Shown here: positions 8,141 to 15,000 of the stretch, one piece after another
Position numbering within the stretch: the first letter of the stretch is position 1
Layout of the letters: the number at the start of each line of letters is the position of its first letter
Assembly: GCA_049698095.1 (NCBI GenBank)
Contig: JBAVXA010000019.1
Coordinates: forward strand, 1-40,901
DNA length: 40,901 nucleotides
Reading direction: 5' to 3'
DNA from: JBEEJL01 sp049698095
GTDB lineage: Bacteria > Pseudomonadota > Gammaproteobacteria > Burkholderiales > JBEEJL01
Notes under the pieces: model-generated
Told to the model about the DNA's origin: nothing
Seen by the model: the letters and a program-made list of their open reading frames with translations, nothing else
The model's database searches: none
Translations under genes and position numbers: made by a program

Positions 8141-9889
8141 TCAGCGCTCCACTTGATATTGAGATGAGGTAACGGCAAGGAAAACCGCGGTGCGAGCGCG
8201 CAGCAACGGGTCGTCCACGGCGACCGCGTTGACCGCCCTTGCAATGCTGTCTTTCATTGCACCGGACATTGCGCCGTGGAACATCAGCGTATTGATTTTT
8301 TCCAGCATGGCGTTGGTGTCGGCGGCGATGGCTTGCCATGGCGCCCAGTCAATCAGGCTGCCGATCGAGCCATTGACCGCTTCATCGCGATAAATGCCGG
8401 TCACCGTATCCGGGAACGGATTGACATATTTTTTCAGCGTCGTATCGTAGTAGGCGGGACGATTAAAGATTAAAGTCGTCGCGATGTTTATCCGGTTCAT
8501 CGCGGTGGACGTATTCTGGATGGCAAATTCCGGTGCGCCGATTTTTTCCGCCGCGAGTACATGATCGGGCGGGTAATAATTGAATACGCTCGACGGCACG
8601 AAAATATCCTGCCCCATGATCTGCGTGAAGTAGCGCATTACCACGCCGTCAGATTTCGCGTTCAATGCGCGCAGGATATTCATCGCATAGAGCGCCGGTT
8701 CTTTAAGATGGCCGTAGCGCGCGTCGGTCTTCACGTCGCCGCGCGCTTCGGTGTCGAGCAGAATGGCACGGATGACCGCTTTCATGTCGCCGCGTACACC
8801 TTGGCCGTTGTTGTTGAAAACAGCGCTGACACGGGAAATGTATTCTGGCGTCGGATTACTGGTGACCAGATGCTGAATCAGCCGCTTGCCGACAAACGGC
8901 CCGACATTGGGATGATTGAAAATATTATCAATCGCATCGTTCAGATCTTTCTCCGGCGTCTGGTTGGCTGGCAAGGTCACACCGTTCAAAAGCGTTTTCG
9001 CGCCTGTGTCATGTTTGGTTGCAATGGCCACCATGTCGCCCACGTAGTACGCCGGCGAATAGAATTTCGCCGTCTGCCCCGGCAGGGGCGGGTAGGTCCA
9101 GCCGGTAAATACGTGGGCAAATGCCTCTACCTGATCCTGGTCGTACGACGGCACGGTTGCGCCGTTTTCCATTACCGCAGACCCATCGGTATTCAGTTTC
9201 ACCTGGCCTATGGAAAATAATTGCAGCAATTCGCGCGCATAATTTTCGTTCGGCGTTTGCGTTCCTGACGGCTTGCTGTTGTTAGCCATGTCGAGGTAAC
9301 GCCCCATGGCCGGGCTCAGGGTAATTTTATTGAGTAAGTCGCGATAATTGCCGAACGCGTTATCGTACAAAATGCGCTGGTAGGATTGCATCGGATACGC
9401 CTGGAAAATTTCCGTCGCCGATATCACCAGAAACTGGCTCAACGCCCATGCGATTCGCTGGCGCAATTGGTCGGGCTTGTCGACCGCATTTTGAAAAAAG
9501 CGCGTCTGCATCGGGAACACCGAATAATTGTCGCGCTCGCATTGGCTCGCTGCGCTGGCGCGGTTGCCATCGCCATTGCATGTGGCAGGCTGGACGCCGG
9601 CAATAATGACAGGGTCGAGCGCGTTAGGCAGATTCTCGTAGCCGGATTTTGCAGCGGCGAATTGGTCGTTGAGGAACTGATCGAACCCTTTCAGCCTGAC
9701 TTCGGCCAGCGTCGCGTCGGTCGGGCCAAAACTTGCCTGCTGTAAAAAACGCACGCTGTCCGTCGTTGCGGGCGGAGAAACCGGCGGCGGGGTAGGATTG
9801 CCGCCGCCCGCGCTGTCACCGCCGCCGCCACAACTGCTGAGCGCCACACTGATGCTTATGGCAAAATAAACCAGTAGATACTTTTTCAT
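8141..9889 (-). CDS. DUF1800 family lipoprotein
   Basis: 582 residues. A lipoprotein signal MKKYLLVYFAISISVALSSC with lipobox LSSC is followed by a glycine/proline linker (CGGGGDSAGGG, PTPPPVSPP). The body has the DUF1800 motifs RFLQQASFGPT, NENYARELLQLFSIG, HVFTGWTY, KHDTGAKTLL and VGKRLIQHLV. Function is unknown; it is the usual partner of DUF1501 proteins. The start at 9889 is chosen over upstream ATGs because GAGGCG lies 4-9 nt before it and the lipoprotein signal begins there. It is first in a two-gene operon and divergent from the adhesin-E-like gene across 179 bp, which holds a short dyad GGGATTTAATCCC (10039-10051) and no obvious promoter consensus. Confidence 0.9.
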   Translation of the reverse strand: MKKYLLVYFAISISVALSSCGGGGDSAGGGNPTPPPVSPPATTDSVRFLQQASFGPTDATLAEVRLKGFDQFLNDQFAAAKSGYENLPNALDPVIIAGVQPATCNGDGNRASAASQCERDNYSVFPMQTRFFQNAVDKPDQLRQRIAWALSQFLVISATEIFQAYPMQSYQRILYDNAFGNYRDLLNKITLSPAMGRYLDMANNSKPSGTQTPNENYARELLQLFSIGQVKLNTDGSAVMENGATVPSYDQDQVEAFAHVFTGWTYPPLPGQTAKFYSPAYYVGDMVAIATKHDTGAKTLLNGVTLPANQTPEKDLNDAIDNIFNHPNVGPFVGKRLIQHLVTSNPTPEYISRVSAVFNNNGQGVRGDMKAVIRAILLDTEARGDVKTDARYGHLKEPALYAMNILRALNAKSDGVVMRYFTQIMGQDIFVPSSVFNYYPPDHVLAAEKIGAPEFAIQNTSTAMNRINIATTLIFNRPAYYDTTLKKYVNPFPDTVTGIYRDEAVNGSIGSLIDWAPWQAIAADTNAMLEKINTLMFHGAMSGAMKDSIARAVNAVAVDDPLLRARTAVFLAVTSSQYQVER

Positions 9890-10068
9890 ACGACGCCTCA
9901 TGCGGGTGGGGAGTCCGGAATAGCGGAATCCGGCTTCAAACAATGTGCTGCAGGGAAGAACGGCCGGAGAGAAGCTTCCGTTCACAAATCCGCCAAAGCC
10001 ATGTTAATTCATGATCCAACGCCCTCAAATACATATGCGGGATTTAATCCCACAGATTAAAAATAACT

Positions 10069-10509
10069 ATGTTCAAAATGCAACTCATTGTTTTAATACC
10101 ATATTTTTTTGCTTTCGCGCTTCTAACAACAGGTGGGTTTGCGAAAGCCGCGGAAGACTGGCTGCCGCTTCCGGTTGTTTCGGGAAACGTATCGCTCGCG
10201 CTGGACAAAAACAGCCTGGCAATCGAGGGCTCCCAGGCAATGTTCTGGGAAAGGGCGCAATTCGAGCGCGCGGAGGAAAAGGACGAAGTATCCGGACGCA
10301 TGATCACGTCGAAACGGGTGTATCGCGTGATGAATTGCGCGAATCGGACGCAAGGAGTGCTCCGTGGTTCGTTGTTTGGCGAGAACGGCAAGCTGATTGA
10401 GTCCATTATTCTGCTGCCGGAAAAAGTGCAGATGGAAGCGATCCCCGCCGGCAGCGTTGCCGAATACGAATTCAACCTGGTTTGCGGAGACCTGTTAAAA
10501 CCAAAATAA
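10069..10509 (+). CDS. Small secreted protein, surface-adhesin-E-like
   Basis: 146 residues with a signal peptide (MFKMQLIVLIPYFFAFALL..., cleavage near AKA|AED, 28/29). The mature part DWLPLPVVSGNVSLALDKNSLAIEG...MFWERAQFE...TSKRVYRVMNCANRT resembles the adhesin E family of betaproteobacteria: an N-terminal W, alternating strands, and the central Y-x-x-x-x-x-C segment; a second Cys (VCGD) near the end could form a disulfide. These proteins are usually lone and uncharacterised, so the name indicates similarity, not proven adhesion. No good ribosome binding site precedes the ATG; a second ATG at codon 4 is possible. Confidence 0.6.
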   Translation: MFKMQLIVLIPYFFAFALLTTGGFAKAAEDWLPLPVVSGNVSLALDKNSLAIEGSQAMFWERAQFERAEEKDEVSGRMITSKRVYRVMNCANRTQGVLRGSLFGENGKLIESIILLPEKVQMEAIPAGSVAEYEFNLVCGDLLKPK

Positions 10510-10510
10510 A

Positions 10511-10542
10511 TTGTGCGCGTATCCAACGCATATATATATAAT
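10511..10542 (+). promoter_or_regulatory. Possible promoter of the rhlE cluster
   Basis: TTGTGC (10511-10516) followed by TATATATATAAT (10531-10542), giving a -10-like TATATA or TATAAT at 16-20 nt spacing. It would leave a leader of about 125 nt before rhlE that contains an IHF-like element. Inferred by eye only. Confidence 0.35.
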
Positions 10543-10601
10543 GTCCGCTGAATTGATTTACGCGTACCCGGTCCCGCGTGGCAGGTCAATTTATTCATAT
10601 T

Positions 10602-10615
10602 AATCAATAAGTTAT
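10602..10615 (+). promoter_or_regulatory. IHF-consensus-like AT-rich element
   Basis: AATCAATAAGTTAT with upstream TTATTCATATT, an exact WATCAANNNNTTR match in the gap before rhlE, 57 bp from its start. Confidence 0.6.
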
Positions 10616-10671
10616 CAGCCTCGACCGGTTCTGGCCATTTTGCGCGCCAGCGGGCCGATTGAGGAAGTTCC

Positions 10672-12189
10672 ATGTCATTTGCTGAGCTCGGCCTATCGGC
10701 CGAATTGTTGCGCGCCGTTTCCGAACAGGGCTACACCGAAGCGACCCCCGTCCAGCTCCAAGCCATTCCGGTAATTCTGCAAGGCCGCGACGTTCTTGCG
10801 GGAGCGCAAACCGGAACCGGCAAGACTGCCGGTTTTACTTTACCTTTGTTACAACGCCTGTCGATCCATGGCAATCGCAGTACATCGCCCGCGCTTCACC
10901 CGGTGCGCGCATTGATTCTCACGCCAACGCGCGAGCTGGCGGCGCAGGTGGAAGAAAGCGTCAAAACCTACGGCAAATATCTTCCGCTGAAACCGGCCGT
11001 GGTATTCGGTGGAGTGAATATCGATCCGCAAATCAAGGCGCTGAAAGCCGGCGTCGATATTCTTGTCGCCACGCCCGGGCGTTTACTCGATCACGTGCAA
11101 CAACGCACGGTAAATTTGTCCAAGGTGGAGATTTTCGTGCTCGACGAAGCCGACCGCATGCTCGATATGGGTTTCATCAATGACATCAAAAAAATCATCG
11201 CCATGTTACCGCCGGTGCGGCAAAACCTGATGTTTTCCGCGACCTATAGCGAAGACATCCGCGAACTCGCCGACAAAATTTTGAAAGACCCGGCGCAAAT
11301 TGAAGTGGCGCGACGCAATACCACCGCCGAGCTGGTCAAGCAGTCTGTGTACGAAGTCAATAAGGAGCGCAAGCGCGAGTTGCTGCAAAAATTGATTCTG
11401 GACAACGACTGGCAGCAGGTGCTGGTGTTCACGCGCACCAAGCACGGTGCCAGCCGCCTTGCCGACCAGATGGCAAAAAGCGGCATCAGCACTGCGGCGA
11501 TTCACGGAGACAAGGGCCAATCGGCACGCATGGAAGCACTGGCGGATTTCAAGGCAGGTAAAGTGCGCGTGCTGGTGGCAACCGATATCGCCGCGCGCGG
11601 ACTCGATATCGACCAGCTGCCGCATGTCATCAACTACGAATTACCGCATGTGCCGGAAGATTACGTTCATCGTATCGGTCGCACTGGCCGCGCCGGCTCC
11701 TCCGGTGAAGCGATTTCCCTGGTGTGCGGCGAAGAAATGAAATCGCTGAAAGAAATTGAAAAAATGCTGAAGGTGTCGCTGGAAAAACAAATTATGGCCG
11801 GCTTCGATATGACGCATGGCGATGCCGACAGCGCAGCACCGCGGCGCTTTGAGCGCGCCCGCGCGGGAAGGGGTGATGGCGCGCGCGCCAGCGAAAAGAG
11901 CGCCGAAGCAAAGCCGGCGGAAACGCGCGCACGCGCACCGCGCAGCCAGGAAAAACGCGAGCACGACAAACGCGAATCGCATACGCGGCACGAGTCGCAT
12001 CAACGGAAGACGGAAACGCCGCGTCCGGCACATGGCCGTGTGTCCACCAAAAGCCCCGACTTGCCGGCAGGATCGATCTCACAACCCGCGGTGCGCACCA
12101 GTGTGTCGCAACCGGCAAATCAAACGCGCAAGTCTGGCGGAGCCAAGCCGGTGCCGGCGCTATTCAAGCCGCGCGGCAATACCCGCTAG
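10672..12189 (+). CDS. rhlE: ATP-dependent RNA helicase, DEAD-box, RhlE-like
   Basis: 505 residues. Unwinds RNA duplexes, with likely roles in ribosome assembly and RNA decay. Motifs in order: Q motif (ATPVQLQ, 24-30), Walker A AQTGTGKT (45-52), PTREL (85-89), ATPGR (133-137), DEAD (158-161), SAT (189-191), then VATDIAARGLD and HRIGRTGRAG of the second RecA lobe. After about residue 390 comes a low-complexity tail rich in Arg, Ala and Lys, typical of RhlE proteins and probably RNA-binding. GAGGAAG sits 5 nt before the ATG. It is first of five same-strand genes with very small gaps (patatin-like, rluF-like, GNAT, rraA). Confidence 0.94.
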   Translation: MSFAELGLSAELLRAVSEQGYTEATPVQLQAIPVILQGRDVLAGAQTGTGKTAGFTLPLLQRLSIHGNRSTSPALHPVRALILTPTRELAAQVEESVKTYGKYLPLKPAVVFGGVNIDPQIKALKAGVDILVATPGRLLDHVQQRTVNLSKVEIFVLDEADRMLDMGFINDIKKIIAMLPPVRQNLMFSATYSEDIRELADKILKDPAQIEVARRNTTAELVKQSVYEVNKERKRELLQKLILDNDWQQVLVFTRTKHGASRLADQMAKSGISTAAIHGDKGQSARMEALADFKAGKVRVLVATDIAARGLDIDQLPHVINYELPHVPEDYVHRIGRTGRAGSSGEAISLVCGEEMKSLKEIEKMLKVSLEKQIMAGFDMTHGDADSAAPRRFERARAGRGDGARASEKSAEAKPAETRARAPRSQEKREHDKRESHTRHESHQRKTETPRPAHGRVSTKSPDLPAGSISQPAVRTSVSQPANQTRKSGGAKPVPALFKPRGNTR

Positions 12190-12196
12190 GCATGAT

Positions 12197-13183
12197 TTGA
12201 GCCGCTCCGATTTGCGCCAACGCGCCACGACTCTATTGCTGATTTGCGCCGGACTGTTATTCTCCGGCTGCAAATCTGTTCCGATTTTGCCGGATGACTC
12301 CAAACCGGCAAGTGCACTGCCCACCATCACGCCGCCCGCACCACCGATAGAAGCAAAGGCGGAGGTGAAACCCGAACCGGTTATTACGCGCAAAAAAAAT
12401 CCTCCCAAAATCGGCCTTGCATTGGGTGGCGGCGCAGTGCGCGGTTTTTCGCACGTCGGCGTGATAAAAGCCCTGGAAGCGCAGGGGATAAACATTGATA
12501 TCGTGACCGGCACCAGCGCCGGCAGTATTGTCGGTGCATTGTATGCGGGGGGCATCAATGGGTTTGACTTGCAGAAAATCGCTTTGGCAATGGACGAGAG
12601 CGTAGCGACCGACTGGACTATCCTGCCCAATCGCGGCGTATTCAAGGGCGAAAGCCTGCAGAACTATATTAACCAGTCGCTGAATAACCGCAACATCGAG
12701 CGCATGAGCAAAACTCTCGGCATCGTCGCAACAGATTTGCAAAGCGGTGAAATGGCAGTATTCCGCCAAGGCAACACGGGTATGGCAGTGCGGGCCTCCA
12801 GCAGCGTGCCCGGTGTGTTTCAGCCGATGACCATTTCAGGGCGTGAATATGTGGATGGCGGCCTGACCAGCCCGGTGCCGGTACGTGCGGCGAAACTGCT
12901 CGGCGCCGATATTGTGATAGCTGTGGATATTTCGAAAAATCCCGACAGCGGAAAGACCGGCAACGGGCTGGATTTGCTGCTGCAGACATTCGCCATCATG
13001 GGTAAGTCGATTAACTATTTTGAGTTGAATGAAGCGCATATCGTGATTCGCCCGAATATCGGCGACATCGGGCCGACCGACTTCAAAGCCAAGCACCTTG
13101 CCATCCTCGAAGGGGAGCGTGCCGCGCAAGGTGCAATCGAAAAAATTCGCCTGACTATCGAACGGTATTACGCCACGCCCTGA
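12197..13183 (+). CDS. Patatin-like phospholipase, predicted lipoprotein (RssA/NTE type)
   Basis: About 328 residues. Serine lipid acyl hydrolase anchored to a membrane. The N-terminus reads RQRATTLLLICAGLLFSGC, a lipoprotein signal with lipobox FSGC (Cys25), then a proline-rich linker. The patatin domain shows the oxyanion loop GGGAVRG (77-83), nucleophile elbow GTSAG (105-109, Ser107) and the catalytic Asp in YVDGGLTSPVP. No ATG fits: the frame has TTG at 12197, with AGG 6 nt upstream, or TTG at 12212; 12197 is a choice, not a proof. The TGA stop overlaps the next ATG by one base (TGATG), so translation is probably coupled to the pseudouridine synthase gene. Confidence 0.85.
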   Translation: MSRSDLRQRATTLLLICAGLLFSGCKSVPILPDDSKPASALPTITPPAPPIEAKAEVKPEPVITRKKNPPKIGLALGGGAVRGFSHVGVIKALEAQGINIDIVTGTSAGSIVGALYAGGINGFDLQKIALAMDESVATDWTILPNRGVFKGESLQNYINQSLNNRNIERMSKTLGIVATDLQSGEMAVFRQGNTGMAVRASSSVPGVFQPMTISGREYVDGGLTSPVPVRAAKLLGADIVIAVDISKNPDSGKTGNGLDLLLQTFAIMGKSINYFELNEAHIVIRPNIGDIGPTDFKAKHLAILEGERAAQGAIEKIRLTIERYYATP

Positions 13184-13917
13184 TGACGGAAAAAATTCGC
13201 TTATCCAAAATCATGTCGGAGCGCGGGATTTGCTCGCGCCGCGAAGCCGACGACTATATCGCACGCGGCTGGGTGTTTGTCGACGGCGAAAAAATCACCG
13301 AACTCGGCACGCGCATCGACCCGGACCAGCAAATCAGTCTGGATAAGCGCGCGCAAAACAATCAGGATCAACGTGTAACAATTTTATTAAATAAATCAAT
13401 AGGTTATGTATCAGGCCAACCGGAGCCGGGAATGAAACCTGCGGTGCTATTGGTGACCAAAGAAAATCAGCAACGCAGCAATCTCAGTGTGAGAAAATTT
13501 TCGCCCGAGCATGTGCGCGGCATCGCGCCTGCCGGTAGGCTCGATATCGATTCGACCGGGCTGCTGGTGCTTACGCAGGATGGCCGCATCGCCAAACAAC
13601 TCATTGGCGAAGATTCCCAAATTGAAAAAGAATATCTGGTGCGCGTCGACGGCAAACTCAGCGATGATGGCCTGCGCAAATTGCAACATGGGCTTGAGCT
13701 GGACGGCGTGAAGCTCAAGCCAGCGAAAGTCTCCTGGCAAAACGACGAACAATTGCGTTTTGTGTTGAAAGAAGGCCGCAAGCGCCAGATTCGTAGAATG
13801 TGCGAGCTGGTCGGGCTAAAAGTCACGGGCTTGAAACGCATACGCATCGGCAAGGTGAAGCTCGGCGATTTGCCATTGGGGCAATGGAGATATCTTGGTC
13901 CGGACGAACATTTCTGA
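13183..13917 (+). CDS. rluF: rRNA pseudouridine synthase, RsuA family, RluF-like
   Basis: 244 residues. Isomerises a uridine in rRNA; RluF of E. coli modifies 23S U2604. An N-terminal S4 RNA-binding domain (about 4-60: IRLSKIMSERGICSRREADDYI) is followed by the catalytic domain with LLNKSIGYVSG, the catalytic GRLDIDSTGLL (Asp121) and the C-terminal motif EGRKRQIRRMCE. Assignment to RluF rather than RluB/E/RsuA rests on the QIRRMCE and LPLGQWRYL segments and is moderate. The start overlaps the patatin-like stop by one base. The codons for NKSIGY form an AT-rich IHF-like element. Confidence 0.85.
   Translation: MTEKIRLSKIMSERGICSRREADDYIARGWVFVDGEKITELGTRIDPDQQISLDKRAQNNQDQRVTILLNKSIGYVSGQPEPGMKPAVLLVTKENQQRSNLSVRKFSPEHVRGIAPAGRLDIDSTGLLVLTQDGRIAKQLIGEDSQIEKEYLVRVDGKLSDDGLRKLQHGLELDGVKLKPAKVSWQNDEQLRFVLKEGRKRQIRRMCELVGLKVTGLKRIRIGKVKLGDLPLGQWRYLGPDEHF
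13394..13407 (+). promoter_or_regulatory. IHF-consensus-like AT-rich element inside rluF
   Basis: AATCAATAGGTTAT, exact WATCAANNNNTTR and identical to the copy at 3947, with upstream TTTTATTAAATA. It lies in coding sequence (NKSIGYV) where the encoded residues are partly conserved in the family, so protein constraint may explain part of it. Confidence 0.5.
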
Positions 13918-14461
13918 GCGCGACGTTTTGCAGCGCGGAATCAGGACGCATATTCGCCCGCTGGCGGCGCGGGATGAGACGGAGTGGACGCGGCTGAATC
14001 GCGCCAGCCTCGATTTACACCGACGCTGGTTCGCGCCGCCGACCACGCCAGCACAATTCAGAAAATATTTTCTCGGCGAAAAAACAGGCAATAAACTGAC
14101 GCTGCTGGTGTGTCTGAAATCCAACGGGGCAATTATTGGCACGATCAGCTTGAGTCAGATTTTTTACGGCGCCTTCTGCAGCTGTTATATGGGCTATGCG
14201 GTTGGCGCGCCGTATTCAAAGCACGGTTACATGACCGAAGGCATGCGACTTTCATTGAAACACGCATTCGGTACGCTGAAATTGCATCGCGTCGAAGCAA
14301 ACATCCAGCCGGGAAACAGCGCTTCGCTTGCCCTGGTAAGGCGGGTCGGCTTCCAGCGTGAAGGCTATTCGCCGCGCTACCTGAAAATCGCCGGACGCTG
14401 GCGCGACCACGAGCGCTGGGCCATGCTGAAAGAAAATTTTCTTCCAATACCAGGAGGCTGA
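13895..14461 (+). CDS. GNAT N-acetyltransferase, RimJ/RimL type
   Basis: 188 residues. Acetyl-CoA-dependent acetylation, in this subfamily often of protein N-termini. Recognised from THIRPLAARDETEW, GTISLSQI, YMGYAVGAPYSKHGYMTEGM (the acetyl-CoA loop region), HRVEANIQPGNSASLALVRRVGF and EGYSPRYLKIAGRWRDHERWAML, the usual RimJ order. The start is a TTG at 13895 with GGAGA 5 nt upstream, overlapping rluF by 23 nt; another TTG at 13928 has no clear ribosome site. It ends 1 nt before the rraA ATG. The substrate is unknown. Confidence 0.85.
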   Translation: MVRTNISERDVLQRGIRTHIRPLAARDETEWTRLNRASLDLHRRWFAPPTTPAQFRKYFLGEKTGNKLTLLVCLKSNGAIIGTISLSQIFYGAFCSCYMGYAVGAPYSKHGYMTEGMRLSLKHAFGTLKLHRVEANIQPGNSASLALVRRVGFQREGYSPRYLKIAGRWRDHERWAMLKENFLPIPGG

Positions 14462-14462
14462 C

Positions 14463-14945
14463 ATGACCTTTCTCACGACCGATCTTTGCGACGCCAACGA
14501 AGGAAATGTTCTCGTTGTAGCGCCGATTTTCCAAATCTATGGCGGCGCCAAAAATTTTCACGGAAGAATTTCCACGGTTAAAGTCTTTGAAGACAATGTG
14601 CTGGTGCGCGACGCTTTATCGCGAGACGGCGCAGGCAGAGTGTTGGTCGTCGACGGTGGAGGGTCGCTGCGCTGTGCGTTGGTTGGCGGTTTGATCGCCG
14701 AACTGGCATACAAAAATCATTGGGCCGGCATAGTGGTCAACGGCTGCATTCGCGACAGTGAGGAAATCTCCCGTATCCAAATAGGCGTCCGCGCGTTGAA
14801 CACCCATCCGCTGAAGAGCGTCAAAAAAGGTGCGGGTGACATGGAAATTCCCGTCAGCTTCGGCGGAGTGACGTTTGTTCCCGGGTATTTTATTTATGCC
14901 GACGCCGACGGCGTCGTCGTGGCCGCAACGGCTATTCTCGAATGA
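14463..14945 (+). CDS. rraA: RraA family protein (RNase E regulator / HMG aldolase-like)
   Basis: 160 residues, full length. RraA of E. coli binds RNase E and degradosome helicases and lowers mRNA decay; close relatives are 4-hydroxy-4-methyl-2-oxoglutarate aldolases. Motifs: TTDLCDANEGNVLVV, GAGRVLVVDGGGSLRCALVGGLIAELA, GIVVNGCIRDSEEI (the Arg-Asp pair also used by the aldolases) and DADGVVV. The length and the clustering with an RhlE helicase favour the regulatory role; the nearby pca genes use the 3,4-cleavage route, which has no need for the aldolase. A strong GGAGG site lies 5 nt before the ATG. It is last of the five-gene run. Confidence 0.88.
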   Translation: MTFLTTDLCDANEGNVLVVAPIFQIYGGAKNFHGRISTVKVFEDNVLVRDALSRDGAGRVLVVDGGGSLRCALVGGLIAELAYKNHWAGIVVNGCIRDSEEISRIQIGVRALNTHPLKSVKKGAGDMEIPVSFGGVTFVPGYFIYADADGVVVAATAILE

Positions 14946-14961
14946 ATTGAAAACATAATTA

Positions 14962-14975
14962 AATCAAATAGTTAA
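14962..14975 (+). promoter_or_regulatory. IHF-consensus-like AT-rich element
   Basis: AATCAAATAGTTAA, exact WATCAANNNNTTR, with A/T-rich DNA before it. It is the only notable signal in the 55-bp gap between rraA and the second TonB receptor gene. The same 14-mer occurs on the minus strand at 33402. Confidence 0.6.
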
Positions 14976-15000
14976 AATAACTCTAAATATCGGATTATTC

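Noticed and set aside
10531..10542. TATATATATAAT as a microsatellite repeat
   Set aside because: Too short to call a repeat; more likely part of a promoter.
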